In this document: piece by piece, positions 1 through 10,219 of the stretch
How positions within the stretch are numbered: the first letter of the stretch is position 1
Layout of the letters: each line of letters begins with the position of its first letter
From: Luteimonas sp. 9C
GTDB lineage: Bacteria; Pseudomonadota; Gammaproteobacteria; Xanthomonadales; Xanthomonadaceae
NCBI RefSeq assembly: GCF_902506295.1
Contig: NZ_LR733312.1
Span: forward strand, 765,403 to 829,402
Length of the DNA stretch: 64,000 bases
Direction: 5' to 3'
The notes under the pieces: generated by a model
Told to the model about the DNA's origin: nothing
Databases searched by the model: none
What the model saw: the letters and a program-made list of their open reading frames with translations, nothing else
Translations under genes and position numbers: made by a program

Positions 1-717
1 GAAGTGCTGCAGATCGCGGCCCCGCATGTGAAGCCCGGCGTGACGACCGAGGAACTGGACCGCATCTGCTACGACCACATCATCCGGGTGCAGGGCGCGA
101 TTCCGGCCAACGTCGGCTACAAGGGCTACCCCAAGACGACGTGCATCTCGGCCAACAATGTCATCTGCCACGGCATCCCGAACGACGCCAAGGTCCTCAA
201 GGACGGCGACATCATCAACATCGATGTCACCGTGATCAAGGACGGCTGGCACGGCGACACCAGTCGCATGTATTTCGTCGGTACGCCATCGGTGATGGCG
301 CGGCGCCTCGTCGAGGTGACCCGCGAGGCGATGTGGCGCGGGATCCGGGAGGTGAAGCCGGGCGCGACGCTGGGCGATGTGGGGCACGCGATCCAGAAGT
401 ACGCGGAGGCCGAGCGTTTCAGCGTGGTGCGCGAGTACTGCGGCCACGGCATCGGCAAGGTCTACCACGACGAACCGCAGGTACTGCACTACGGCACGCC
501 GGGCGCCGGGGTCGTGCTCAAGGAAGGGATGACCTTCACGATCGAGCCGATGATCAACGAGGGCACCCGCTTCACCAAGGTGTTGCCCGATGGCTGGACC
601 GTCGTCACCAAGGACCGGAAGCTGTCGGCGCAGTGGGAGCACACGGTCGCGGTCACCGCGGACGGCGTGGACGTGCTGACCCGCATTCCCGGCGACGACA
701 ACGACGCGTTCCTCTGA
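1..717 (+). CDS. map: Methionine aminopeptidase type I (5' partial)
   Basis: Removes the initiator methionine from new proteins in the cytoplasm. The reading frame is open from base 1 and begins inside the protein: compared with the usual ~260-residue enzyme, roughly 20 N-terminal residues lie outside the window, so the GTG at 4 is not a start. All five metal ligands of the pita-bread fold are visible: Asp in NIDVTVIKDG (base 223), Asp in HGDTS (256), His in CGHGIG (445), Glu in FTIEPM (544) and Glu in WEHT (637). The stop is one base before the GTG start of glnD. The order map-glnD-dapD is the same as in E. coli. Confidence 0.97.
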   Translation, partial: EVLQIAAPHVKPGVTTEELDRICYDHIIRVQGAIPANVGYKGYPKTTCISANNVICHGIPNDAKVLKDGDIINIDVTVIKDGWHGDTSRMYFVGTPSVMARRLVEVTREAMWRGIREVKPGATLGDVGHAIQKYAEAERFSVVREYCGHGIGKVYHDEPQVLHYGTPGAGVVLKEGMTFTIEPMINEGTRFTKVLPDGWTVVTKDRKLSAQWEHTVAVTADGVDVLTRIPGDDNDAFL

Positions 718-718
718 C

Positions 719-3334
719 GTGGTGGACCGGGCCGCGCCCCAGAGTCCCGGTGCCGATTGCGGCGATCTGGCCTGGGCAGCGGAGGCGCGAGCCGCGCTCG
801 CCGCCCACGACGCGCGTCTGGCGCAGGGTTTCGACGCAGGCCAGCACATCGATCGCCTGCTCGCGGCGCGCGCCAACGCCGTGGATGGTTGGGTGCGCAA
901 GGCCTGGGCGCGCTGCATCCCCGGCGATGCGCCACTCGCGCTGTTCGCGGTCGGGGGCTATGGCCGCGGCGAACTGTTCCCGCATTCCGACATCGATCTG
1001 CTGGTCATCGCCACCTCCGAGGCGCAGGCCGAACACGCCGAAGCCCTGGGTCGGATGCTCGCGCTGCTGTGGGATTTCGGTCTGCCCGTCGGGCATGCGG
1101 TCCGCAGCTTCGAGGAGTGCACGCGCGCCGCGGCGGATGTGACCGTGCTGACCGCGTTGCTGGAAGCGCGGCCGCTGCTGGCCAACATCGGCGAAGTGCG
1201 CGCGCTGATGGATGCGATCGCTGATACCAGGATCTGGCCGGCGGACGACTTCTTCCATGCCAAGCGCCGCGAGCTGGAGATGCGCCACGCGCGCTTCGGC
1301 GACACGGCCGACAATCTCGAACCCAACATCAAGGACGGTCCCGGTGGCCTGCGTGACGTCCACAACCTGCGCTGGATGGCGCGTCGCGTGCTGGGCGTCT
1401 ACGGTACCGAAGAACTGATCGCGCTCGGCCAGCTCGGCGTCGACGAACACGCCACGCTCGAGCGCGAGCGGCGCACGCTGTCAAGACTGCGGTTCGGCCT
1501 GCATCTGGTCGCCGGCAAGGCCGAAGAGCGCCTGCGTTTCGATTACCAGAAGGCCTTGGCCGCGCGTCTGCATCACGTCGAGGCGGCGGACAATCCGCTG
1601 GTCGAGAAGATGATGCAGGAGTTCTACCGCAGCGCGTCGGTGGTGCAGCGGATCAGCGAACGCATGCTGCAGCGCTTCGAAGAACAGATCGAAGGCGAGG
1701 GCACGCTGCAGCCGCTCGACGCGGAGTTCGGCAGTCAGCGCGGCTATCTGGTCGCACGCGACGACGTCTGGCCGGGCGGCGACATCGCCCGGGTGTTCGA
1801 TCTGTTCGCGATGTGGGCCGATCACCAGGAACTGCGCGGCCTGCATTCGCAGACGGCGCGTGCGCTGGCCGAATCACTGCATGCGCTGCCCTCGTGGCGG
1901 AATGCGTCGACGGCGCTGCGCGAGCAGTTCCTCGGCCTGCTGCGCGGGCCGATTCCGGTACGCACGCTGGAGCGCATGGCGCGCCTGGGCGTGCTGGGTG
2001 TGTGGATTCCGGAGTTCGCCAACGTCACCGGCCGCATGCAGTTCGACCTGTTCCACGTCTACACGGTCGACCAGCACACGCTCGCGGTGCTGCGCAACAT
2101 CGCCAGCTTCGCGTCCGAGGCGCCGGACGACCGGTTCTCCAGCGCGCACGAGGTCTGGCCGCAACTGCGCAAGCCGGAACTGCTGCTGATCGCCGGCCTG
2201 TTCCACGACATCGCCAAGGGCCGTGGGGGTGACCATTCGGAACTCGGCGCCGTGGATGCGCGCGAGTTCTGCGAAGGTCACGGCCTCGGCGAGCCGGACA
2301 CCGCGCTCGTCGAATGGCTGGTCAAGCGGCATCTGTTGATGTCGACCAGCGCGCAGAAGCTCGACATCTCCGATCCTGCGGTGATCCACAAGTTCGCGAC
2401 GGAGGTCGCGGATCGCGAGCGTCTCGATTATCTCTATCTGCTGACCTGCGCCGACATCGCCGGCACGTCGCCGAAGCTGTGGAACGCGTGGAAGGACCGG
2501 CTGCTGACCGATCTGCGCAGCGCGACGCGGCTTGCGCTGCGACGCGGTCTGGAGAATCCCGTGGCCGCCGTCGAGCGCATCGCCGAGGCGCGCGATCGTG
2601 CGCGCGGGCTGCTGTCGGCACATGGGGTCGAGGACGCCGAGGCCGATGCGCTGTTCACCCGGATTCCGCAGGAAAGCTTCCTGCGCGGTCGCGCCGACCA
2701 GGTCGTCTGGCAGGCGCTGGGGTTGCGCGACACCAGCGACGGTGACGTCGTCGTGCGCGTGCGCCGGCTGGCGGCCGGTGCGCAGGCGCTGGAGGTGTTC
2801 GTGCATTCGCCTGATCGCGATGGTCTGTTCTCGGCCATCGTCATCACGCTCGACCGGCTCGGGCTGGTGATCCAGCAGGCGCGCGCACTGGACGGACCGG
2901 GTGGCACGATCTTCGACGTGTTCCAGGTGCTGCCGGCGGATACGCGCCAGCAGCTGGAGCTGGTCGCGATCGAGCGCAAGCTCACGACGGTGCTCACCGG
3001 TTCGCTGGATCTGCGTCCCGCGCGCCGCGCGCAGCCGCGGCATCTGCGGCACTTCCGCGTGCCGCCGCGCATCGAATTCAATGCCGGCGCCGACGGCCGG
3101 CAGACGGTGTTCAGCCTCGTGTGCACCGACCGTCCCGGCCTGCTGGCCGACGTGGCCCACGTGCTGCGCCAGCATGGCGTGCGTGTGCACGATGCGCGCG
3201 TGGCGACCTTCGGCGAGCGCGTCGAGGACGTGTTCCGCCTGAGCGACAGCGCGGGCCGCCTGCTCGATGACGATGCGCAGGTCGCCTTGCGCGGCGCGCT
3301 GCTCGCCTCGATCGACGGCGACGTGGCACGATAA
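719..3334 (+). CDS. glnD: [Protein-PII] uridylyltransferase / uridylyl-removing enzyme
   Basis: Bifunctional nitrogen sensor that adds UMP to, or removes it from, PII proteins according to glutamine level. Its 871 residues match the family (about 890 in E. coli). Domain order is as expected: nucleotidyltransferase motif GGYGRGELFPHSDID near residues 79-93, HD phosphohydrolase motif LFHDIAKGRGGDHSE near 494-508, then two ACT domains starting near 692 (EVFVHSPDRDGL) and 797 (FSLVCTDRPGLLADV). The start is a GTG one base after the map stop, so the two genes are probably translationally coupled. No key residue appears to be missing. Confidence 0.97.
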   Translation: MVDRAAPQSPGADCGDLAWAAEARAALAAHDARLAQGFDAGQHIDRLLAARANAVDGWVRKAWARCIPGDAPLALFAVGGYGRGELFPHSDIDLLVIATSEAQAEHAEALGRMLALLWDFGLPVGHAVRSFEECTRAAADVTVLTALLEARPLLANIGEVRALMDAIADTRIWPADDFFHAKRRELEMRHARFGDTADNLEPNIKDGPGGLRDVHNLRWMARRVLGVYGTEELIALGQLGVDEHATLERERRTLSRLRFGLHLVAGKAEERLRFDYQKALAARLHHVEAADNPLVEKMMQEFYRSASVVQRISERMLQRFEEQIEGEGTLQPLDAEFGSQRGYLVARDDVWPGGDIARVFDLFAMWADHQELRGLHSQTARALAESLHALPSWRNASTALREQFLGLLRGPIPVRTLERMARLGVLGVWIPEFANVTGRMQFDLFHVYTVDQHTLAVLRNIASFASEAPDDRFSSAHEVWPQLRKPELLLIAGLFHDIAKGRGGDHSELGAVDAREFCEGHGLGEPDTALVEWLVKRHLLMSTSAQKLDISDPAVIHKFATEVADRERLDYLYLLTCADIAGTSPKLWNAWKDRLLTDLRSATRLALRRGLENPVAAVERIAEARDRARGLLSAHGVEDAEADALFTRIPQESFLRGRADQVVWQALGLRDTSDGDVVVRVRRLAAGAQALEVFVHSPDRDGLFSAIVITLDRLGLVIQQARALDGPGGTIFDVFQVLPADTRQQLELVAIERKLTTVLTGSLDLRPARRAQPRHLRHFRVPPRIEFNAGADGRQTVFSLVCTDRPGLLADVAHVLRQHGVRVHDARVATFGERVEDVFRLSDSAGRLLDDDAQVALRGALLASIDGDVAR

Positions 3335-3364
3335 CGGCCCCGTTTTTCCCCACGAAGTCCCGTC

Positions 3365-4198
3365 ATGACCCATCCCCTGCAGACCACCATCGAAGATGCA
3401 TTCGCGCGTCGCGCCGACCTGACCGCCGTCGAGATCGGCGATGTGGTCAAACCGGCGGTCGAGCAGGCGATGCAGGGGCTGGAGTCGGGCGAACTGCGCG
3501 TCGCACAGCCCGATGGCAGCGGCGGTTGGCAGGTCAACGAATGGCTGAAGAAGGCGGTGTTGCTGTATTTCCGCACCAACGACATGGCCGTCGTCGATGC
3601 GCAGCCAGCGCCGTTCTGGGACAAGGTCGAGCCGCGGTTCGCGGGCTTCGATGCAGCCAAGTTCAAGGCCGCCGGCGTGCGCGTGGTCCCGGGTGCGGCC
3701 GTGCGTCGCGGCACCTATTTCGGCCGCGACGTCGTGCTGATGCCGAGCTTCGTCAACATCGGCGCGTACGTCGGTGAAGGCACGATGGTCGACACCTGGG
3801 CGACCGTCGGCTCCTGCGCGCAGATCGGCAAGCATGTGCATCTGTCGGGCGGCGCGGGCATCGGCGGCGTCCTGGAACCGCTGCAGGCCAGCCCGACGAT
3901 CATCGAAGATCACTGCTTCATCGGCGCGCGTTCGGAAGTCGTCGAAGGCGTGGTCGTCGGCCACCACAGCGTCATCGGCATGGGCGTGTTCCTCGGCCAG
4001 TCGACCCGCATCTACAACCGCGCGACCGGCGAGGTCAGCTACGGCTACGTGCCGCCCGGCAGTGTCGTCGTCTCCGGTCAGTTGCCGGCCCAGGACGGTT
4101 CGCACTCGCTGTACTGCGCGGTGATCGTCAAGCAGGTCGACGAGAAGACGCGCAGCAAGACCAGTGTCAACGATCTGCTGCGCGGTCTGGCGGACTGA
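3365..4198 (+). CDS. dapD: Tetrahydrodipicolinate N-succinyltransferase
   Basis: Transfers succinyl from succinyl-CoA to tetrahydrodipicolinate in the succinylase branch of diaminopimelate/lysine synthesis, in the cytoplasm. The 277 residues equal the family length (274 in E. coli). An N-terminal helical part is followed from about residue 110 by hexapeptide repeats of the left-handed beta-helix ([20 protein letters not shown], then [15 protein letters not shown]). It follows glnD by 30 bases and precedes the Spx/ArsC-like gene by five. dapE, a later enzyme of the same pathway, lies 500 bases downstream. Confidence 0.97.
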   Translation: MTHPLQTTIEDAFARRADLTAVEIGDVVKPAVEQAMQGLESGELRVAQPDGSGGWQVNEWLKKAVLLYFRTNDMAVVDAQPAPFWDKVEPRFAGFDAAKFKAAGVRVVPGAAVRRGTYFGRDVVLMPSFVNIGAYVGEGTMVDTWATVGSCAQIGKHVHLSGGAGIGGVLEPLQASPTIIEDHCFIGARSEVVEGVVVGHHSVIGMGVFLGQSTRIYNRATGEVSYGYVPPGSVVVSGQLPAQDGSHSLYCAVIVKQVDEKTRSKTSVNDLLRGLAD

Positions 4199-4203
4199 AC
4201 GCC

Positions 4204-4563
4204 ATGACCACCACCGTCTACGGCCTCAAGAACTGCGATACCTGCAAGAAGGCGTTGAAATGGCTCGACCGCTTCGGCGTCGCGCATACCTTCGTCGACT
4301 ACCGCGAAGACAAACCGACGCCGGAGACGCTGGTCGCGTGGGCCGGCAAGCTCGGCGGTTTCGAGGCGATGGTCAACAAGTCCTCGACGACCTGGCGGCA
4401 GCTGCCGGACAACCGCAAGGCGGCGGCCAGCGATGCGGAATGGAAGCTGCTGCTGCGCGAGTACCCGCAGCTGATCCGGCGTCCGCTGGTGGTCACCGAA
4501 GATGGCGGGATCAGCCAAGGCTTCAGCGACAACGGGTTCAAGAAGCGCTTCGGCATCGACTGA
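4204..4563 (+). CDS. Spx/ArsC family protein (YffB-like)
   Basis: 119-residue thioredoxin-fold protein of the ArsC/Spx/MgsR family. The N-terminal motif NCDTCKKA gives a CxxC-type site at the ArsC position. The central TTWRQL and C-terminal RRPLVV and [11 protein letters not shown] segments are those of E. coli YffB. That protein binds glutathione and lacks clear arsenate reductase activity, so the arsenate label often given to this family should not be trusted. It sits between dapD and dapE, and a yffB-dapE pair is also seen in E. coli. The real function is unknown. Both cysteines of CxxC are present, unlike the CDTIKK form in E. coli. Confidence 0.88.
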   Translation: MTTTVYGLKNCDTCKKALKWLDRFGVAHTFVDYREDKPTPETLVAWAGKLGGFEAMVNKSSTTWRQLPDNRKAAASDAEWKLLLREYPQLIRRPLVVTEDGGISQGFSDNGFKKRFGID

Positions 4564-4696
4564 TACGTGTGTAACGCACCCCGGAGCAGCGCGCTTGCGC
4601 GCGAACGGGGTTCCCGGGATCGTCTTTCGCGCGCCAGCGCGCTGCTGGAAGAGGCCGATCCCGATCTGTTCCTGCTGCACCGGAGTGCACCTCACG

Positions 4697-5833
4697 ATGT
4701 CCGACGTCCTCGATCTCACCCGTGACCTGATCGCACGCAAATCGGTCACACCCGACGATGCCGGCTGCCAGGCGCTGATCGCCGCGCGCCTGCAGACTGC
4801 AGGTTTTGCGATCGAGTGGATGCGCTTTGGCGCGGTCGACAATCTCTGGGCCACGCACGGACAGGGCGCGCCGGTGCTGGTGCTGCTGGGCCACACGGAT
4901 GTCGTGCCGAGTGGGCCGGTCGAGGCGTGGACGTCGAATCCCTTTGAACCCGAGATCCGCGACGGCGTGCTTTACGGCCGGGGGGCGGCCGACATGAAGA
5001 GCGGCGTCGCCGCCTTCGTCGTCGCGGCCGAGCGCTTCGTCGCCGCGCATCCCGACCACATGGGCACGCTTGCAGTGCTGCTGACATCGGACGAAGAAGG
5101 CGATGCGATCGACGGCGTGCGCCGCGTCGCGCGGACGTTCGCCGAGCGCGGTACGCGGATCGACTGGTGCATCACCGGCGAGCCCTCGTCGACGGCGACG
5201 CTGGGCGATCTGCTGCGCGTGGGTCGTCGCGGCAGCCTGTCGGCGACGTTGACGGTGCGCGGCGTGCAGGGGCATGTGGCGTATCCGGACAAGGCACGCA
5301 ATCCGATCCACGACGCGGCGCCTGCACTGGCCGAACTCGTCGGGCGACGCTGGGACGACGGTTTCGAATCCTTTCCGCCGACCAGCCTGCAGATCAGCAA
5401 CATCGCCGCCGGCACCGGCGCGACCAATGTCATTCCCGGCAGCGCGACCGTGCAGTTCAACCTGCGCTACACACCGAACTGGGATGCGCCGAAGCTCGAG
5501 GCCGAGATTGCCGCGTTGCTCGATCGCCATGCACTCGACTACACGCTGGCCTGGCATCGCAGCGGCGAACCGTTCTACACGCCGGAGGGCCCGCTGCGCG
5601 CCGCGGCACGTGACGTGCTGACGACCTTCGCCGGCGCGCCGCCCGAGGAAAGCACCGGCGGCGGCACCTCGGACGCGCGCTTCATCGCGCCGCTGGGCGC
5701 GCAGTGCATCGAGATCGGCCCGGTCAACGCCAGCATCCATCAGGTCGACGAACACATCCGCGTCGCCGATCTCGAAGCGCTGCCCGATCTCTACGAAGCG
5801 CTCATCGCGCGCCTGCTGCCGGGCGCGGGCTGA
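4697..5833 (+). CDS. dapE: Succinyl-diaminopimelate desuccinylase
   Basis: M20-family zinc hydrolase that releases succinate from N-succinyl-LL-diaminopimelate in lysine and peptidoglycan precursor synthesis. From the ATG at 4697 ([17 protein letters not shown]) it has 378 residues against 375 in E. coli. The frame stays open upstream but has no family similarity there, so this ATG is preferred. Metal and catalytic motifs are intact: [11 protein letters not shown] near residue 66, [10 protein letters not shown] near 100, TSDEEGDA near 132, and [12 protein letters not shown] plus SIHQVDEH in the C-terminal part. It follows the Spx/ArsC-like gene by 133 bases. Confidence 0.97.
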   Translation: MSDVLDLTRDLIARKSVTPDDAGCQALIAARLQTAGFAIEWMRFGAVDNLWATHGQGAPVLVLLGHTDVVPSGPVEAWTSNPFEPEIRDGVLYGRGAADMKSGVAAFVVAAERFVAAHPDHMGTLAVLLTSDEEGDAIDGVRRVARTFAERGTRIDWCITGEPSSTATLGDLLRVGRRGSLSATLTVRGVQGHVAYPDKARNPIHDAAPALAELVGRRWDDGFESFPPTSLQISNIAAGTGATNVIPGSATVQFNLRYTPNWDAPKLEAEIAALLDRHALDYTLAWHRSGEPFYTPEGPLRAAARDVLTTFAGAPPEESTGGGTSDARFIAPLGAQCIEIGPVNASIHQVDEHIRVADLEALPDLYEALIARLLPGAG

Positions 5834-5890
5834 CGTCTTGTCCGCGTGTCGACGCGCGCGCGTGCACGCTGCGCAGGAAGGGAGCACACC

Positions 5891-6325
5891 ATGACCGATT
5901 CCGCCATCGTCGCCTGCCCGCAGTGCCACACCCGTAACCGCGTACCGCATGCGCGGCTGTCGGAGGCACCGACCTGCGGCCGCTGCAAGGCCGCGCTGCT
6001 GCCTGCGCAGCCGATCACGCTGACCGCGGGCAGTTTCGACGCGCACGCACTGCAGTCGGATCTGCCGCTGCTGGTCGACTTCTGGGCGCCGTGGTGCGGG
6101 CCCTGCCTGTCGATGGCGCCGGCGTTCGAACAGGCGGCCGCGCAACTCGCGCCGCGGATCGTGCTGGCCAAGGTCGATACCGAAGCCGAGCCACTACTCG
6201 GCGGCCGCTTCCACATCCGCAGCATTCCGACGCTGGTGCTGTTCGCCGGGGGTCGCGAGATCGCGCGCCAGTCCGGCGCAATGCCGTTGCAGGCAATCCT
6301 GCAGTTCGCGCGCCAGCAGCGCTGA
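5891..6325 (+). CDS. trxC: Thioredoxin 2 (TrxC), zinc-ribbon type
   Basis: Cytoplasmic disulfide reductase. The 144 residues begin at the ATG at 5891 behind a clear GGGAG ribosome site. The N-terminal extension carries a zinc ribbon with Cys9, Cys12, Cys29 and Cys32 (CPQC and CGRC), which separates TrxC from TrxA. The thioredoxin fold follows, with FWAPWCGPC (active cysteines 69 and 72) and the cis-proline segment IRSIPTLVLF. E. coli TrxC is 139 residues and belongs to the OxyR regulon; no OxyR site was identified here. The gene converges on the GntP-type permease, ten bases away. Confidence 0.95.
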   Translation: MTDSAIVACPQCHTRNRVPHARLSEAPTCGRCKAALLPAQPITLTAGSFDAHALQSDLPLLVDFWAPWCGPCLSMAPAFEQAAAQLAPRIVLAKVDTEAEPLLGGRFHIRSIPTLVLFAGGREIARQSGAMPLQAILQFARQQR

Positions 6326-6334
6326 CGCGCGTCT

Positions 6335-7738
6335 TCAGACCCAGCCGGTCGCGTAGAACAGGCCGATGATCACGAACACCGCGAGGGTCTTGATCAGGGT
6401 GATCGCGAAGATGTCCTTGTAGGCCTGGCGATGGGTCAGGCCGGTCACCGCGAGCAGGGTGATCACCGCGCCGTTGTGCGGCAGCGTGTCCATGCCGCCC
6501 GAGGCCATCGACGCGACGCGGTGCAGGACTTCCATCGGTATACCGGCCGCGTTCGCATTGGCGATGAAGGTCTCCGACATCGCTGCGAGCGCGATGCCCA
6601 TGCCGCCCGAGGCCGAGCCGGTGATGCCGGCGAGCGCGGTCACGGTGACCGCTTCGTTGACCAGCGGATCGGAGATCGTGCCCAGGCCGCGCGTCACCAG
6701 CAGGAAGCCCGGCAGCGCGGCGATGACGGCGCCGAAGCCGTATTCGGATGCGGTGTTCATCGAGGCGAGCAGCGCGCCGTTGATCGCAGTCCTGGTGCCT
6801 TCGGCGAAACTCGTCAGCACCGGCTTCCACGCGAACGCCAGCACGGTGAGGATGCCGACCAGCAGCGCGCCCTGGACGGCCCAGATCGCGGCGATGCGCG
6901 AGACTTCCTGCACGACGGGCGCCGGGTCGCCGATCACGCTCGGCAGGAAGCTGTGGCTTGCGCCGTAGAAGGTCGGAATCCAGCGGGTGAACACGATATT
7001 GCTCACGCCCACCAGTACCAGCGGCAGCAGCGCGATCAGCGGATTGGCGAGCGTGCCGCCGGCGAACGGCGCGGGCTCGTTGAGCAGCGTCGCGGGATCG
7101 CCGTAGCCTTCGCCGCTGCGCTGCGCCGCGCGGCGGCGCCATTCGAGATAGGTCATGCCGATGGCGAGGATGAAGACGCCGCCGATCGTGCCCAGCACCG
7201 GCGCGGCCCAGGCGTCGGTGCCGAAGAAGGACGTCGGAATGATGTTCTGGATCTGCGGTGTGCCGGGCAGGGCGTCCATGGTGAAGGTGAAAGCGCCCAG
7301 CGCGATCGTGCCGGGAATGAGCCGCTTGGGAATGTCGCTCTGGCGGAACAGCTCGGACGCGAACGGATACACCGCGAACACGACGACGAACAGCGACACG
7401 CCGCCGTAGGTCAGCAGCGCGCAGACCACGACGATCGACAGCATCGCCTGCTTCGGCCCGAACAGACGGATGGTGGCGGCGACGATCGATTTGGAGAAGC
7501 CCGACAGCTCGATGACCTTGCCGAACACCGCGCCCAGCAGGAACACCGGGAAATACAGCTTCAGGAAGCCGACCATCTTGTCCATGAAGAGGCCGGTGAA
7601 CATCGGCGCGACCAGGGTGGGGTCGGTCAGCAGCACCGCGCCCAGGGCGGCGATCGGCGCGAACAGGATCACGCTGTAGCCGCGGTAGGCGACCACCATC
7701 AGGAACACCAGCGCGCCCAGTACGATCAGAAAGTCCAT
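6335..7738 (-). CDS. GntP-family permease (organic acid:H+ symporter)
   Basis: 467-residue inner-membrane carrier with about 12 hydrophobic segments and almost no soluble domain. RGYSVILFAPIAALGAVLL near the start and ALPGTPQIQNIIPT in the middle are typical of the gluconate/D-serine/3-hydroxybutyrate branch of the GntP family. My impression is that it lies closer to the subgroup annotated as D-beta-hydroxybutyrate permease than to true gluconate permeases, but no catabolic gene is adjacent to settle the substrate. Start taken at MDFLIVLGAL (7738); the longer frame upstream is not hydrophobic and looks non-coding. It is divergent from the TonB-dependent receptor gene with about 170 bases between them. 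Confidence 0.85.
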   Translation of the reverse strand: MDFLIVLGALVFLMVVAYRGYSVILFAPIAALGAVLLTDPTLVAPMFTGLFMDKMVGFLKLYFPVFLLGAVFGKVIELSGFSKSIVAATIRLFGPKQAMLSIVVVCALLTYGGVSLFVVVFAVYPFASELFRQSDIPKRLIPGTIALGAFTFTMDALPGTPQIQNIIPTSFFGTDAWAAPVLGTIGGVFILAIGMTYLEWRRRAAQRSGEGYGDPATLLNEPAPFAGGTLANPLIALLPLVLVGVSNIVFTRWIPTFYGASHSFLPSVIGDPAPVVQEVSRIAAIWAVQGALLVGILTVLAFAWKPVLTSFAEGTRTAINGALLASMNTASEYGFGAVIAALPGFLLVTRGLGTISDPLVNEAVTVTALAGITGSASGGMGIALAAMSETFIANANAAGIPMEVLHRVASMASGGMDTLPHNGAVITLLAVTGLTHRQAYKDIFAITLIKTLAVFVIIGLFYATGWV

Positions 7739-7908
7739 GTGGTCCCACACTTCCCCGCGGCCGGAGGGCCAGATGGGGCGCAGTGTCGGGGTCGCCGCGC
7801 ACCGGCGGCCATTGTCCGAAGGTACGATGCCGCGCGCCGCCGTCACTCCCTAGTCTTGCGTTCGGGCGGCACCGTGCCGCACACATGCGACCCGTGGGAG
7901 GGGACACA

Positions 7909-10182
7909 ATGAAGCGCAACACCATCCGGCATACCGCCCTGAGTCTGGCCGTCGGTTTCGGTCTGTCCGTACCTGCGGTGCACGCGCAGCAGGCCGCCGA
8001 CCCGGCGCCGCAGACGCAGGCCGGCAGCTCGGCGACGACACTCGACGCGATCACCGTGACCGCGCGTCGCCGCAGCGAATCGATCCAGGACGTGCCGGTC
8101 GCGGTCAGCGCCTTCGGCGAGGAGCAGCTCAAAGACCTGCAGGCCAGCAACATCGATGGCCTGCAGGGCGCGGTGCCCAACATGAACATCGTGCAGGGCC
8201 GCGGCTCGTCAAACTCGGTGAACGTGTTCATCCGCGGCATCGGCCAGCCCGATGCATTGCAGACCTTCGATCCCGGCGTCGGCATGTACGTCGACGACGT
8301 CTACTACTCGCGGATCAATGGCGCGCTGTTCTCGCTGTTCGACGTGCAGCAGGTGGAAGTGCTGCGCGGCCCGCAGGGCACGCTGTACGGCAAGAACTCC
8401 ACCGGCGGCGCGATCAAGATCACGACCCGCAATCCCTTCGAGGACGATGGCGGCTCGGTCGAGCTCACCGGCGGCAGCTTCGGTCGCCTGGACGGTCGCT
8501 TCTACGTCGGCGCGCCGATCAACGACCGCGTCGCGCTGAGTCTCGCCAGTGCGTCGATCAACAACGACGGCTTCGTGACCGACCCGACGACGGGTGAGGA
8601 CTACAACGGCGAGGAAACGCAGTCGCTGCGCGGCAAGCTGGCGTTCCGCCCCAGCGACGCGGTGACCGCGACGCTGTCGCTCGATTACACCCGCCAGGAC
8701 AACGCGCTGACGCTCGGTCAGCCGACCGCGCCGCTGATCCGCACCGATCTCGCGCTCGGGCCGGTCGTGCTGCGGCCGGTGTCGACGGGCGAATACGACT
8801 TCAACACGCGCACGTCGTTCAATCCCGACCAGGGGCAGACGCTCACCCACAAGGGCGCCAGTCTCAATGTGGGCTGGGACATGGACGCGCAGTGGTCGCT
8901 TCGCAGCATCACCGCGTGGCGTGCGCTGGAGACGGCATCGTTCATCGACATCGATGCGTCGGAATTCGAGCTCGGCGACGTGCTGGTGGCGATCGATCAG
9001 GAGCAGGTGAGCCAGGAGGTGCAGCTGCAGTACGACAACGGCAGCAACCTGCAGATGATCTTCGGCGCCTACGCGATGCGCGAGAACGTGCCCTCGCACC
9101 AGGAGGCTTACGCGGACGATCTGTTCGCGTTCGCGACGCTGCCGATCTCGTTCCTGCGCACGATCGACGACGATCTGGAGACCACCAGCCGGGCGGCGTT
9201 CGCGCACGCGACCTGGGAGTTCGTGCCCACATGGACGCTGTCGGCGGGCCTGCGCTACACCCGTGAAGAGAAGGACTACGCACGCAGCACCAGCACGTTC
9301 TGGGGGCCCATCCTGGCCGCGCTCAACGAGACGGTCGCGTTCCAGGGCAACCAGAGCTGGGATGCGTGGACGCCGTCACTGAGCCTGCAGAAGGCCTTCA
9401 GCGATGACGTGATGGGCTATGTGTCGGCCAACCGCGGCTTCAAGTCCGGTGGCTTCAACGGTCGCGCCAACACCGCCGCCGAAGTCAGCAGCGCGGTGTT
9501 CGATCCGGAGTACGTCTGGACCTACGAAGCGGGCCTGAAGATGCGCTTCGCCGAAGGACGGGTGCAGGCCAATGTCTCGGCGTTCCGCAGCAACTACAAG
9601 GACTTCCAGGCGCGCGTGTCCGAAGTGCAGAACCCGGGCTCGCCGACACCGACCTTCGCATTCCCGGTGCTCAATGCCGCGGAACTGGTGATCGACGGCA
9701 TCGAGCTGGAAGGCCAGGCGCTGCTGGGCGACAACACCCGTCTGAGCGGTCAGCTGTCGTACCTGGACGCGCGTTACGACGAATTCGTCGACCCGCGCGT
9801 CGACCTCAATCCGGCGTTGGCCAACCTGCACGATTTCGTGCCCTTCTCGCCCGAATGGACCGCGCGCGTCGCGCTGCAGCACACGTTCCCGCTGGGCGGC
9901 AACGGTGCGCTGACGCTGGGCGGGGATGCGTCGTACCGCGACGATGTGTGGCTGTCGGTCGACAACCGCCCCAACCTCAAGCAGGACGCGTATACCTTGT
10001 TCGGTCTGTTCGGCGTGTGGGATTCGCCGCAGTACACGTGGCAGGTGCGCGCCGGCGTGCGCAATCTCGGCGACGAGGTCTACAAGACCGACGGCCAGGA
10101 GTTCTCCTCGGTCGGCAACATCCAGACCGCGTACTACGGCATGCCCCGCAACCACTACGTGTCGGTGCGTTACAACTTCTGA
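7909..10182 (+). CDS. TonB-dependent outer-membrane receptor
   Basis: 757-residue outer-membrane transporter for an unknown large or scarce substrate. The ATG at 7909 follows a strong GGGAGGGGA ribosome site and begins a signal peptide ending in AVHAQ (cleavage near residue 26). A TonB-box-like stretch LDAITVTARRR follows, then the plug domain (QDVPVAVSAFG to about residue 170, including QVEVLRGPQGTLYGKNSTGG), and the 22-strand barrel ending in the terminal phenylalanine of SVRYNF. This is the general form abundant in Xanthomonadaceae. Divergence from a GntP-type permease raises the possibility that the pair handles one compound across both membranes, but this is only inferred from position. 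Confidence 0.95.
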   Translation: MKRNTIRHTALSLAVGFGLSVPAVHAQQAADPAPQTQAGSSATTLDAITVTARRRSESIQDVPVAVSAFGEEQLKDLQASNIDGLQGAVPNMNIVQGRGSSNSVNVFIRGIGQPDALQTFDPGVGMYVDDVYYSRINGALFSLFDVQQVEVLRGPQGTLYGKNSTGGAIKITTRNPFEDDGGSVELTGGSFGRLDGRFYVGAPINDRVALSLASASINNDGFVTDPTTGEDYNGEETQSLRGKLAFRPSDAVTATLSLDYTRQDNALTLGQPTAPLIRTDLALGPVVLRPVSTGEYDFNTRTSFNPDQGQTLTHKGASLNVGWDMDAQWSLRSITAWRALETASFIDIDASEFELGDVLVAIDQEQVSQEVQLQYDNGSNLQMIFGAYAMRENVPSHQEAYADDLFAFATLPISFLRTIDDDLETTSRAAFAHATWEFVPTWTLSAGLRYTREEKDYARSTSTFWGPILAALNETVAFQGNQSWDAWTPSLSLQKAFSDDVMGYVSANRGFKSGGFNGRANTAAEVSSAVFDPEYVWTYEAGLKMRFAEGRVQANVSAFRSNYKDFQARVSEVQNPGSPTPTFAFPVLNAAELVIDGIELEGQALLGDNTRLSGQLSYLDARYDEFVDPRVDLNPALANLHDFVPFSPEWTARVALQHTFPLGGNGALTLGGDASYRDDVWLSVDNRPNLKQDAYTLFGLFGVWDSPQYTWQVRAGVRNLGDEVYKTDGQEFSSVGNIQTAYYGMPRNHYVSVRYNF

Positions 10183-10219
10183 CGCGTCGCGGTCCTGACG
10201 TGTCGAATGCTGGAAGCGG

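Noticed and set aside
3335..3364. Terminator between glnD and dapD (AACGGCCCCGTTTTT)
   Set aside because: The stem is only four pairs and the gap is 30 bases within a likely operon.
1874..4105. Long minus-strand open frame across glnD and dapD (743 codons)
   Set aside because: It lies antisense to two clear genes, is His/Arg/Ala-rich without domains, and is a usual by-product of high GC codon bias. The same applies to other long antisense frames, e.g. 10298-13513, 14816-19150 and 45771-48326.
4204..4563. Arsenate reductase function for the ArsC-like gene
   Set aside because: No ars genes are nearby, the protein is closest to YffB-type members linked to dapE, and those do not show clear arsenate reduction.
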